Under the pieces are notes generated by a model that worked only from the letters and a program-made list of their open reading frames with translations, searched no databases and was not told the origin of the DNA. This document shows positions 22,467 through 33,926 of a DNA stretch of 64,000 nt, one piece after another; position 1 is the first letter of the stretch; each line of letters starts with the position of its first letter. The DNA lies in assembly GCF_050436995.1 (NCBI RefSeq), contig NC_134763.1:8303001-8367000 (forward strand), read 5' to 3'. Source of the stretch: Anticarsia gemmatalis. Its lineage: Eukaryota; Arthropoda; Insecta; Lepidoptera; Erebidae. Position numbers and translations under genes: made by a program.

Positions 22467-25051
22467 TTATTTAAGTTATTTCCGTCTTTCTATTTATTTC
22501 AATTTACAACCGGCTAGCTACCGAGAAATTGAATATGAAAATTTGATCAGCGCCTCTAATTCTCCATTCTTCATCCAGGCTAACTATTGACAACTATGAC
22601 TGGCAATATGAGCTTATTAATGATTTAACCTCTACTTCGATAGATGAAGCCGAGAAGATTGTGCTATAATATGTGCTATGCTACAATAACTGTTGTTAAC
22701 AATAATAAATGTTACCCATTCCGCACTTCGCCAGCGTAGTGAACTCAATGTTACCTCGTTCGGGAGGAAACCCTTGCCCAGCAGTTGGACAGTCATGGGT
22801 TAAAAATAATTACCACTGTCGCATTTGCAAGTGGTATTTAAATAAGTTGACTTACAGGCAACAATACAATTTAACAGCATCTGCGGGTCCATGGTGGCGG
22901 AATATGGCACAGGTTAGATAGATTTGGAAGAGGAAAGTGGAGGCCTTTGTCCAGCAGTGGGACACATAAAGGGCAAAAAAAACATGCATGTTCACAGATC
23001 TAGTGTAATTTTTATCCGTTTTGTTAAAACATAGTAGATTTGATTATGGGGTACACACATTGCAACATTGAAAATTACAAATATGGAGACTTTTATATGT
23101 GCCATTTACAACATATTCCCGGCAAAATATAAATCATAAAAATGTTAACTCCACTATCACAAATTTCGGGATACTCCTATACAGAATTTGGTATAATTTC
23201 AAATTATGTGAACTAATGATTTCACTCGATGGTGCAACTGTCTGCTAATCTTTTCCTGGTCGTGATTAAGATAATTTACATACAAGATAGTAAACATCGA
23301 AGAAGTTTTCAATTCGTCTTATTATTTTGAATGTTAGTTCAGTTACATCATTACTTTTTTTATGTGAATCGATATCGATGATTCTTTTTCATTTGAAAGG
23401 TGTTGCCTCGTTTGTGGTTCAACTTGATCCAGATTTGATGAGCAGTTTTTGAGATGTCGTAAAAAGCATAACATGGTCTACATAAATAATATAGTCATGT
23501 TGGGTATTACTGGTTATAAAGTGTTAATTCTCACAGTCGTTTTAATTGTTAATTGTCGTTTTAATTAATACACATTTGCTATGTTTATTTTATGTTTTTT
23601 TGACACTATTGTAATATAGTTGTAAGAAATGCTAGCCTGATGAATTTTGAGTAATGTTTATTTTAAAACTTATTGCGCAATATTATCGACGATATAGGGG
23701 AGACCTAAGGCTGAGGACTCATTAGTTGTGTTGCATCATTGCAACGTATCAATGCGTTGTACACCACACCTGCGTAGCGACGGCGTAGCGCAGCAAGCTA
23801 CGCTGTTTGTCTACGAATTTTGCTACGTCGTCTTTGTTTTGCGTAGTCGCATCACATAATTTAGCGTGCCACTAAATAAAGTAACATGACGCAATGTTAA
23901 TGTACTTAACAGATTAAACAAAGGGTAGAGTCGTCCCACATAGATCCCTCGTTGAACGACGGCGATGCATCTATCTAACTTGCAGCATTATAAATGCGCA
24001 TGTATGCAAGTTTTTATATTTGGTACATAATAATATGTTACTGTAAAAGCCCGAACTGTGGTAAATCCTAAGATTTACCAACTCTCACTGGTAAAAGTCC
24101 GAAAAATCCTTTTATTTCGAACTTTTACCACTATTCACTTGATGATGTAGAGATGTCGCCGGAGCCCCGCTACGCAGAGCTCCACCTTCTGGGTGGTATA
24201 AAAAAAATATTAGTAGTCAGAAGCTTGAAAGTCTGACAAGCAATCACACCGAAAAATATCCTGTTATAGCCCATGTAACTGGTTTGTGGAGATTCGGGAA
24301 GCAGCTGCTCCATGTAAAATACTGGTAATAAACTGCATCCGGTGAAACTGGAACCCGAATCCTACATATTAGGAAAAAAGGTTAGGCTGGTGATAATGCT
24401 ACCATTTACTCCGGAAGTTCTTTCATGGGGATGAAATCTCGGCAGAAACTAGTGGAACAAAACACATTGCTTGTTCACCAGTAGATATAATATTGTCCAA
24501 TTATTAAAATTCTGATATTCTCTGATAATTACAGGATGCTTACCTCCGACTGTTGCTACGACACTGAAGAGGAATGGAATGATACAACAAAATGATCACG
24601 ATCGTCGATTAGATCGCCGGAGATCATTTCAGATATTAGAACCGATTACATCAAGTAATTAACCAAATATTTATCTTCCAAGAGTCTAGTAACTGATAAC
24701 ACAAGTTCCGTATGTAAATTTTGTGGCGCCCATAGCCAGTTGCGCTCACCGGTCGGTAAACGATCTGTGGGTTAAGCAAACCTTGGCGCGGTCATTCTAC
24801 AGATGGGTGACCGCATAGTGGTTTTTAAACGGGGCATGTTCGTGCTTCGAAGGGCACGTAAAAAGTCGGTCCCGGTGTTGTTAATTAAGATAACAGTCGT
24901 TAAGCCACGTCATAGACCTCAGGGCGGCTTGAACCACTTTGACACTAGGTTGACTGACCACTAACCATACGACAAGAAGATATGATTTTTGGTAGAAATT
25001 CAGTGATAAAAAAAGTGCTAATCACTACGATTTGTTTGAACAAGAATCACT
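22467..25051. other. Spacer between genes 2 and 3
   Basis: No gene is seen. It holds SINE fragments near 22705-22815 and 22880-22975 and a small palindromic element at 24045-24145 (TTTACCACTATTCAC-type ends and the perfect palindrome GGTAAATCCTAAGATTTACC with two central mismatches). It also holds a reverse copy of the dispersed repeat (24205-24395) and a 5S-type SINE. Confidence 0.5.
24733..24980 (+). repeat. 5S rRNA-like SINE
   Basis: TAGCCAGTTGCGCTCACCGG, then GGGTTAAGCAA, GGCGCGGTCA and GATGGGTGACCGC (5S-like), ending CTAACCATACGACAAGAAGA. Very similar to the copy in intron 5 of gene 3, so both are probably young insertions. Confidence 0.65.
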
Positions 25052-25136
25052 GCGGTACTCTGATGATAAGGAACTTACTCATCACAATAACAACAAATAA
25101 GTATATAAGGGATGTAGTGGACGCTGACCGAACAGT
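25052..25136 (+). promoter_or_regulatory. Core and proximal promoter of gene 3
   Basis: GCGGTACTCTGATGATAA (25052-25069) is identical to the gene 1 box. TATATAAG begins at 25102, 50 bp later, and the A of the initiator ACAGT is at 25134, 32 bp after the TATA start. Both spacings equal those of gene 1. Confidence 0.72.
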
Positions 25137-25154
25137 GAGCACATCTGAAGCATC

Positions 25155-28100
25155 ATGATCCGTACACTGGTTTTACTGTGCCTCGTGGCTGCCCCCGCCT
25201 TCGGTAAGACTACTATTTCTACTATTCTAGACAACTAAAATTCTAGTCTTCTTTTTTATTATTTTGGCCCACCAGATTCTTTTTTCACACAATTACATTT
25301 ACTTTTTCTGGTCAATCTTTTGATTTTATTTTCTTTTCCATGTTGAATCATTTTTCTTCATTTTTCACAGTTCCTTCAAGAAGCCTCTGTAATAAGCAAG
25401 CTCTCATATTGTGACAGTTAGAAAATCTCAGCCAAATGAGCAAAATAATATTGTTCATGAGTAGACTGAAGACTATAATTAATATTTTCTGTTTGTTACA
25501 GGGTTGTGGGAGAAGGGTTTCAAAGGTAAGTTTGGAAAGCAATGTCTCTTGATAATATTTTCCCAATAACATTATATGTCAGACAACCAGTCTTACCAAA
25601 GTATATCGTGTTATAACCCAGGTAGGTAATTGGGTTGTAGAGGTCCAATAGGCAGTCACTCTATGCAAAACACTGGTATTCAGCTGCATCTGCTGACTGC
25701 AAGCCGACTCCAACATAGTTGGGAGAAAGGCCAGGCTGACATAAATTATATATTTATTTAAGCGGTTTATGTTTATTATAACTCAGGCAGAGAGAACGAC
25801 AAAACAGACCCTCAACCAACGTGGTCATAATTATTTTTTGTTGTATTTCAGTGAGGTTTGACCTAAACCCCTTCTCCATCGGAAGATCATCGTTCATGGA
25901 TATGCCCACGACACTCTCAGAGGCCACTACGAAGGGCTGGGAAGAGGTGAACAAGCCAACTCTACCTAATGGATACGACGTGCTTGTACTGATGTGTCGT
26001 AAGAATGACTACACTCTATGTATGTTGTACGACGACACCGGCTATATCGCTGGCTTGCAGATCGCTGTGAGTAAAACCGCCTTTATAATCCACCTTTTGA
26101 TTTTTGAGAATTTATTTTTAACTGGCTTTTCTCCGCGACATCCTCCGCCACCTGAATTTTCCCATGGGAATGCGTCATTTTTCCAGTGTAAAAAGTAGCC
26201 TATGTACTTTCTCGGGTAACAAAATATTTCCATACCAAATTTCATGCAATTCGTTTAGTAGTCTAGGGGTGATTGAGTAACAGTTACTTTCGAATTTATA
26301 ATATTAAAAAGTATGAATGTATAATTGTGATTGAAATGATGTATGTATAATTGTGTAATGTTGTAATGAATTGAAAGTATGTATGTATAATTCTTATCAA
26401 AAACTAAAAGTGAAAAGAAAAAAAAAACAGTCAGCTTCATGTTAAATATAATTGTGGGATATTTACAGTTCGATCCGGCGAAGTTCAAGGGCGCAATCTA
26501 TGACTGGACTGTCAGCGGCTTCACCACTTGGCCCGTCAATGTGAACGGTGTCACTATTAACTACCAAGCCACTCATCAGCTGTACATTTCTGCCGGTACG
26601 TACAAATGTATTTAGAAAATCCGTCTAGCTTACGAGAACATTTATTTGCTATCCTTTTTATATACTTATATCCGATCTACGTTTATCTATATTTCCGATC
26701 CCTCGGAATCTTCTGTCTATTAGGAGTTGTAGTGAAAAACATTATGTTAGACTCTTGTTCCATTCTTTATTAACGTGTGAGGTACATGGTTATGAATGAT
26801 TCTGTATGTACCTACAGAGACCCTGGCGTTACACCCAAGCGTTCGTCTAGCGACGCGTGACGACAAGGTGATCCTACAAGACGGACAACTGTACCTGAAG
26901 GGATTCAACGGAGCGCTTCTTAACGTGTCCACAAACATTGCTGATTTAAAAACCAGCTCCGATTACACCAAGCAGGCTTGTCTCCTTGGAATGGGTAAGT
27001 TCATCTCACTCGTAGCCGGAAGTAGCCAGTTGCGCTCACCGGTCGGTAAACGATCTGTGGGTTAAGCAAACCTTGGCGCGGTCATTGCATAGATGGGTGG
27101 GCATAGTGGTATTTGAACAGGGCGTCTCCGTGCTTCGGAGGGCACGTAAAAAGTCGGTCCCGGTAGTTGTCAATTAAGATAACAGTCGTTAAGCCACGTC
27201 AAAGGCATTCGGGCGGCTTGAACACCTTTGACACTAGGTTGACCACTAACCATACGACAAGAAGAAGACTCGGGATCAAAACATCATGTGGCACATTGGT
27301 AATATTGTCCTAGCCGATATCCGGCTATAGCGGTCAGTCGCATTGAAACTGGCCAACGGTGCAGGACTTTGTTAATAGTGTCCAAATGTGTGCACAATAC
27401 ACTATTCCCTTACTGTCATAACCCGGTGGGACGGATAACTGACACGACCAGTGAGTGGTCAGGCGCCGACGGCTTTATGTGCTTTTTGAGGCAAGTAGGT
27501 CTACGACCTCAACTTCCTAACTCCGGGCAATATCTAAGAAATCTCAGACATGACGTTTTGGCTCGATCCAGGATTCGTACCCGAGACCTCTTGCACGGCA
27601 GTAGCATTCACTACCGACCGTGCCACAGAAGCAGGCACATTAGTCTAGTGAAGCATCCCTCTTGTGACATGCTTGTAAATTAAATTGTATTTTGTCTTGA
27701 CCAGGTAACCACTACTACTACAAAATGACAACAGATCTAGTCTGCAGTGCTGAAACGATCTCCACTTGGTTCCCTCTCGAGTACAACGACCAGCTCGTCG
27801 GAGTAGGATTCATGCTTCCTGGCAAATACACCATTGAAAGGGGCCAACTGCAACCTTTTGAGGACCCCAACAGGGCAGCAATCAAGGTATACTTTCGTAA
27901 TCATGCCACAACTTGGTGAGGCACAACAAAAATAACAATACAGCACTGGGCTTTCGTGAATACCTTAAATGAATATGTAATATTAATCAATTAGTTAATG
28001 AGAGATTTGTTGGAATGATGTTTAAAGGTTACAGTGCAATCCGCTAGAAGAAAAGTGTGGAACTTTTTTGTACTTACTTCTTAATGGCCCTGTTTTAGTT

Positions 28101-28259
28101 GTGTCATTTTCTATCATGTTCTTAACGGCTTTTTGTGATATACAGATGATCGTACCCACCGGTCCCGAGTGCCTGTGGAACTACGGCAGCAATCCCGGCG
28201 TCACCACCATGCACACCTACTTCATCAAGGATGGACACCGCATGAACTGCTTGTGGTAA
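25155..28259 (+). CDS. Array gene 3: secreted protein of unrecognised family (295 aa, 7 exons)
   Basis: Exons: 25155-25203, 25502-25525, 25852-26066, 26469-26595, 26818-26994, 27705-27886, 28146-28259 (888 nt with stop). Exon sizes and phases are identical to gene 1, its closest paralogue. Signal peptide MIRTLVLLCLVAAPAFG, micro-exon LWEKGFK, then VRFDLNPF, DDTGYIAGLQIA, FDPAKFKGAIYDWTVSGF, NVS sequon, GNHYYYKM, LVGVGFMLPGKY, PTGPECLWNYG and TTMHTYFIKD, ending MNCLW. The six family cysteines are present and there is no extra one. ATTAAA lies at 28303. It is intact and probably functional; the biochemical role is not recognised. Introns 3 and 5 carry transposon pieces absent from gene 1, so those insertions are later than the duplication. 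Confidence 0.85.
27023..27268 (+). repeat. 5S rRNA-like SINE in intron 5 of gene 3
   Basis: Same structure as 24733-24980 (TAGCCAGTTGCGCTCACCGG ... CCATACGACAAGAAGA). It differs by a few bases and a short deletion in the GGGTGACCGC box. Confidence 0.65.
27385..27640 (-). repeat. tRNA-derived SINE (family C) in intron 5 of gene 3
   Basis: On the minus strand the head GTGGCACGGTCGGTAGTGAA and box B GGGTACGAATCCTGG are followed by TTTCTTAGATATTGCCCGG and the tail CCGTCCCACCGGGTTATGAC. A plus-strand copy lies at 45534-45785. Confidence 0.6.
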
Positions 28260-28302
28260 ATGGCGAAGAAATTGATTCAAAAATGATTTTGCATTATAAG
28301 AT

Positions 28303-28308
28303 ATTAAA
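28303..28308 (+). terminator. Poly(A) signal ATTAAA of gene 3
   Basis: ATTAAA 44 bases after the stop, the same spacing as in gene 1. Confidence 0.6.
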
Positions 28309-29876
28309 CGCTCTTCATTAAACACTTTATATTTTTATTGAAAACCTGGAACTTGTCTTACATGTCTTTAAAAAAGAAGCTACATTATCGACGTGTGCTA
28401 TTTAAACGAATATTTTACTGTCGTCTTTCACCAAGACTGAGCTCACTTCACCATGTCGTGATAAGTTATAATATAAAAGCAAACAAGAATTTGAATGAAT
28501 ACAATACTGCGTATATTAATAATAAAAGATTTGAACAGCTTTGACGTTACGTAAAATACTGATTCACTTACTTTCATACTATAGAGTGAATGTAAGTGTG
28601 TCCAGTTGTTGCCATTTCATTGAGATTGATACTAATTTATCCTTATAAAGACTTATCTAATAAATTAATATTGACACATTTATGTCTGCCAGCTGGGCAA
28701 GGGTCTCCTCCCGGAATGAGGGAGGGGCTAAACCTTGAGTTCATGGATGGAATAATTAGTTTAGTTTTAAAATATGCAGATGGATTTGCGAGTTTAAGTA
28801 GGTAAAAAGGTATTTAAAAAAAGAGGTAAAGTATTTAGTTAAATTAATATGAATATTAATTAGTTGTCTTCGTGATGCGTTCTGCTGTATCATGTTGTAG
28901 ATAAAGTGAGAGATTTCAATCTTACTTAATATTTTTTTAGGCACTAACTTTTCTACCTTTTAATTAATTATCTTTTTCATTGATAAGATCGGTGCTATTT
29001 CTTGAAGAATTTTTTAAACGGTTTTTATTACCTACGTCTAATTAAAAGTTAATGGGTTTTACCAAACATGTAATTGTACCTACATACATCGATTGTATCT
29101 TATATCATTTATAGTACTGATATGTGTTTTATTCTATCTCTTTATCTTGTATTTAATTGTGCACTGATCGTTACCTAATTATATCAGACGATTACAATAG
29201 GACTTTTTAAGACTAGTCAAGATTTTGATAACTAATCCACCAAAAACATATTATATTATGTATTCATAATATTTATGATGAGCATTGACATCATGAACAC
29301 TGGTAACCGGGTAAGCGCTGAAACTTCAGGCAGTCCTAGGTAAATAAATTAAAATAAAATGACTAGTTGTGAAAAACGAAATAATCAAGTGAGAATCGTG
29401 GGTTAGTAACAACAATTAAGCAACGGTCATCGAGGTTGTTCCATGGATGGGTGACCATATTATACATACCGAATTGCTAAGTGGTTGTGGTTCCCGGTGG
29501 TCATTTTCCAGTGAGGCTGGAAGCCGACTCCAACACAGTTGTTAAAAAAGGTTAGGCTGATTGATTGAATAAACAAAATAATCAAGTCATAGAATTGTCT
29601 AGTATTACTAGACAATTAAGTAACAGAGTTGTATCTACTAGACTCTAGTAAATACAACTCTGCAAATTTATTTAAAGGATAATTAGGTTCGACGTAAGTT
29701 CTTTGTTGTGTTTCTTTTCATATGCACGATTTCCATCACTTGTAGGTAACTTAAAAGAGTGAAATAATTTAATTTTTGAGAAATGTATGTATAATTAATA
29801 AGGCAGTTTATTTGTTCATTTGTCATTATAAATAGAGGTATAATAAAATTAACTTAACCAAATACTTAGAGCGAGA
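28309..29876. other. Spacer between genes 3 and 4
   Basis: AT-rich. Holds a short SINE fragment near 28680-28740 and a reverse copy of the dispersed 5S-box repeat at 29400-29560. No coding region is recognised. Confidence 0.5.
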
Positions 29877-29899
29877 ATATAAGGCAGTGATGTAGCTGA
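29877..29899 (+). promoter_or_regulatory. Diverged core promoter of gene 4
   Basis: AATATAAGG (from 29877) is a weak TATA match. The initiator area reads GAGTGAACAC where genes 1 and 3 have CAGTGAGCAC. The flanking leader CATTTGAAGCATC is conserved. Neither the GCGGTAC box nor the gene 5/6 module is present upstream. Confidence 0.45.
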
Positions 29900-29919
29900 G
29901 TGAACACATTTGAAGCATC

Positions 29920-32900
29920 ATGATCCATACACTGGCTGTACTGTGCCTCGTGGCTGCGCCCGCCTTCGGTAAGTCTTGCAACTATAAATAATGGTTTGAT
30001 TTTTTGTTACAATTTGTTTTTAACGGCTGTCCCACTGCTCTCCTCTCCGCTCTCTGAGAGGAGGAGGGAAGGGTTAGACCATGATTTAATACCAGTTATA
30101 TTTAAATATAATGTTCTGCTGTTTCAGGGCTATGGGAGAAAGGTTTTAAGGGTAAGTCAATGAATTGATCGTTTTAGGTTTTCTATTTACCTATACTATA
30201 ACTGATCACGATTTAGCAACCTTGACAAGAAATTGATAGGTTTTATTCTTTTAATATCGGTTTTATTCTCATTAAAAGCTCGAAGCTTCTTAAGAAATAA
30301 CCGCGTTTAAAAGTTATTTGACAAAGAGGCTTTATGTTTTTTGTGATCTTGTAAGTAGAGATATTTATCTCTAATGAAGCAAAAAAGTTTTTTTTTAATG
30401 TAATGTAATTTTATTATTTACAAAAGAACATTTTGAATTTATTTATTTATATAGCAAAGTTAGTTAGCAGCGTTCTTAACCCACCTTAGTGAATAAGGCG
30501 TTTATATACTTATTTTTACGTGTTTCCAGTCCGATACGACAATGACCCTGAAGCCATAGGAACAACTTCGTACATGGACATGCCGATAACAAGGTCGGAA
30601 GCCAGTGACAAAGGTTGGGAGGTTGTGACGCCGCCTGAACTGCCGTCAGGGTACGACAAGCTAGTACTTTTGTGCCTTGAGAAGGATTACAGTCTGTGCT
30701 TGCTCTATGACGATAATGGATATATTGCTGGCTTGCAATTAGCTGTAAGTAATATTTTTAGTATAGTTAACTTGTCATATAAAGTGCACGTTTAGCGCAG
30801 TGGTTAATGTGGTCACCTCGCCGCAATAACCGTAGCGCCGCGTGTGGTGAGTTGGAATCCCACTCGGGACAAATCTTTGTGCTATGAGCGCGATTATTTA
30901 TTCTGAGCCTGGTTGTTAATTTATCTATATCTGTAATTAGAAGTATCTAACTGATAAACATATTTATTACTAGCTGACCCGCGCAACTTCGTTTGCGTCA
31001 CCTAAGAGAATGGGTCAAAATTTTCCCCGTTTTTGTAACATTTTTCGTTGCTACTCCGCTCCTAATGACCGTAGCGTGATGTTATATAGCCTATAGCCTT
31101 CCGCGATAAATGGGCTATCTAACACTGAAAGAATTTTTCAAATCGAACCAGAAGTTCCTGAGATTAGCGCGTTCAAACAAACAAACAAACAAACAAACAA
31201 ACAAACAAACAAACAAACTCTTCAGCTTTATTATATTAGTATAGATATAGATATCAATTATTTGGTTACCATAGTACAAGTTCTGCATAGTTTGGTATCA
31301 AATGACTGTGCGTGAGTTGTCCAATGATATTTATTTTATTTCTTATTATTAGTGGTAAACTTATTTAAGTCACCGAAAAGTGATTCGCCTTTTTATGAGC
31401 CCCCCAAGCACGGAGAGACTTAGTTCGAATACCTTACTATAAAATGAATGTCAAAAAATTACTTTGGGTTTATTTTCTAGAGAGGAATTTAGTTCATCCA
31501 CAATATTCTGAGATGATCAAGACTTAGATACTTATAGCGAAGTGATTGATATATTTTTTAATCTCCTTACAATGTTTGATTACAGATGATCCCGGAGAAA
31601 CTGGCGGGTGCTGTTTTCGACTGGGCCGTGAGTGGTTTCATTCCTTGGACAGTCTCGGACGACGATGGAACTGTTGAGTACCAAGCTATTCATCAGTTTT
31701 ACGTATCTGCTGGTAAGTAACTGTTAGACTGTGTTATGAATTTTTCAACTTCAGTTCTGCCTTTATTGCCTCTACAGCGCATCGGCTCGGTAGCATGTAC
31801 AACAGCCGCGCAAATGTCTCGGGTTCGAATGCCGTGTTTCGAAGTTTTTCTACAGTATTTTAGTTTTTAGGTTTATCAAGTGAAAAGTAAAACCTTGCAA
31901 AATTGCCATGTAAGGCTTGGTAATCTACGCGTAAGCATAGGCTGATCGAATCATGAATTAATTTCATACACCTCTTCTCTAACATTCTAGTATAGCAGGT
32001 GTGAAAAAAGCTTAGTAGAGAGTCTTGTACGCAAGGTGCGCGGGTGACGTAGGCATACAAAATGCAGTATTTAGAACGTCCTGCACCCAAAGACTTATAC
32101 AGTAAACGGTTGCCAGTTAGCTTCAGCAATTTTTTGACATACACCTAAAATTCAATCATACTTTGCATTCTAGGTTACCTACATCATGTGTTATATCAGT
32201 TGTGAAATAATTCATGTGTATTTTCCACAGAGACTCTGGCTTCAGACTCGAGTGTTCGTTTAGCAGCTCGCGATGACACTGTGCTGCTTCAAGATCAGCT
32301 GTATGTAAAGGGCTTCAATGGCGACCTGTACAATATATCAACCAACATTGACGAGCTGTCTGCTAGCAGTGACTTTGTCAAGCTGACTTGCATCCCTGGC
32401 ATGGGTACGTAGTCTGTCTTTCTATCTTATTATGGTTTACTTCAGTGCACAAGTCAGGTAGACCACGAACGACATAGGTCTTTGGCGTATTGGTAGTATC
32501 ATGACTGCCGTTAAAAGGTCCCGGATTTTAGTCACGGGACTAAACTATATTGTACTCTTTATTGTGGCATTATTCTATGAAGAAATCCATGAAACAGGCA
32601 AGTTGAAATTGAGTATTTTCGTGCTAAAAAGACCACGTAAGGTCGGCTGTCCTGCTAATTATTTCCCGGTCAGTCGTGACGGAATACCGTCGCATTTGGC
32701 AAATTGTTTGTATAAGTCTATCTGTCTTTAACAATCTGCTTTACATTTCCTCTTTTACCCAAATAAAGGATCAGCTAGTCCATTCATAACTTTTATCGTC
32801 TTCTTCAGGAAATCACTACTATCACAAAATGTCATCACCTGAATGCCGAGCTGACACCATACTGGTCTGGTTCGGTTTGGAATACGAAGACCAGCTGGTT

Positions 32901-33584
32901 GGAGTCGGCTTCATGCTCCCTGGCAACTACACCACTGACGCTGGGAAACTGGCGCCTTTCGAACACCCGGACAGAGCCACAGTTAAGGTAAAATTTTATA
33001 CTCGGGCTATTTCAAACGTGCGAACTAAGTCATGTCATTTTATCGGAGTCTCTTGCTCACACTTACGCATTGTCACAATCCTATGATTCTTTTGATTATG
33101 ATGTAGTTCGCACGTTTATAACGGCCTGAGTATAATAACATACATTAACGGTCTTATGGAGAAAAGCCCCTAAACTTAAGCTACTTCTCAAGTATCGAAG
33201 TTATGTGTGTATTAGAAATAATTATTACTTGCTCTAACTGTGAAGAAAAACATCACGATGAAACCTTGCAAGCTTAAAAGTTGTTTAACACATTTCTTGA
33301 GGGCATGGATAATCCCCAATCGACTGAAGGCCTAACCCATCCTCGTTGGGGAGGTGATCCTTGTCCAGAAGACAATCACGATTTTAACATTAAAAAAATA
33401 TGTTTACATGTATACAGCGGAAACCTTTGAACAAATACTTGTTTCATATAATAAATCATTTATAATTACTTTACAGTTGCTCTCGCCGGCCGGCCCCGCG
33501 TGTATGTGGGACTACGGAGACAACCCTGGCATGACCACCATGCACACTTACTTCGTCAAAGACGCTGATAAAATTACGTGTTAA
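29920..33584 (+). CDS. Array gene 4: divergent secreted paralogue (291 aa, 7 exons)
   Basis: Exons: 29920-29968, 30128-30151, 30530-30744, 31586-31712, 32231-32404, 32809-32987, 33477-33584 (876 nt with stop). Signal peptide MIHTLAVLCLVAAPAFG, micro-exon LWEKGFK, then VRYDNDPEAIGTTSYMDMP, YDDNGYIAGLQLA, FDWAVSGF, NIS sequon, GNHYYHKM and LVGVGFMLPGNY. Exon 7 begins LLSPAGPACMW, where most paralogues have MIVPTGP. It ends DKITC without Leu-Trp. One codon is missing from each of exons 5 and 6 relative to gene 1. Six family cysteines are kept. It is an intact but old branch of the array, with a weaker promoter; the function is not recognised. No clear AATAAA follows within 50 bases. Confidence 0.8.
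30786..30960 (+). repeat. tRNA-like SINE fragment in intron 3 of gene 4
   Basis: TTTAGCGCAGTGGTTAATGT and GGAATCCCACTCGGGACAAA resemble a tRNA head. The segment TTTGTG.GA..AGCG near the end resembles 12361-12480 in intron 5 of gene 1. Confidence 0.45.
30970..31245 (-). mobile_element. Helitron-like element in intron 3 of gene 4
   Basis: On the minus strand it begins TCTATACTAATATAATAAAG and ends GACGCAAACGAAGTTGCGCG...CTAG. It includes a (CAAA)n run at 31174-31218, matching the (GTTT)n of the copy at 42530. Confidence 0.65.
31174..31218. repeat. (CAAA)n microsatellite
   Basis: About eleven uninterrupted CAAA units near the start of the Helitron-like element. Confidence 0.9.
32998..33133. 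repeat. MITE in intron 6 of gene 4
   Basis: The terminal inverted repeats ATACTCGGGCTATTTCAAAC and its near reverse complement GTTTATAACGGCCTGAGTAT enclose about 96 bp. GTGCGAACT and AGTTCGCAC continue the arms. Confidence 0.6.
33186..33380 (+). repeat. SINE fragment in intron 6 of gene 4
   Basis: GTGTATTAGAAATAATTATT, GAAACCTTGCAAGC and CTTGAGGGCATGGATAATCC match the TGTCCCACTGCTGGGC SINE family, without the tRNA head. Confidence 0.5.
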
Positions 33585-33737
33585 TTATTATAAAACAATA
33601 TGTTCTCTGTTTTGTGAGTACTAATAGTAACTAGTCCTCGCCCAGTAGTCGAAATTCGACGATTATGCATTACAATTATAAAGTACCTATTTAATAACAA
33701 AAATGGCATTCAGTAAGACCTCAGTAAATATATAAAA

Positions 33738-33926
33738 CAGTAGCTCGAATCTCTACTACTATCGGCTACCGACAACCGACCTATCGTCGAGAAAATTTGT
33801 ATGAAAATCTGATTAGCACCTCTGACGGGTGTCGTAGCAAACATTTTGGCAGTACATTCTAAATGTCAAAATTTTGATAGCTATCCGGTTGTCGGTAGTC
33901 GATAGTGGTAGAGAATTGAGCTACTG
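33738..33926. repeat. MITE family A, best-preserved copy
   Basis: Ends are CAGTAGCTCGAATCTCTAC and GTAGAGAATTGAGCTACTG, near-perfect inverted repeats. The body holds GACAACCGACC, GAAAATCTGATTAGCACC and CATTCTAAATGTCAAAATTTTGAT. Length about 189 bp. Confidence 0.7.

Noticed and set aside
24760..24820. Possible 5S rRNA gene.
   Set aside because: Only the interior promoter half resembles 5S; the rest is a SINE body present in several copies.
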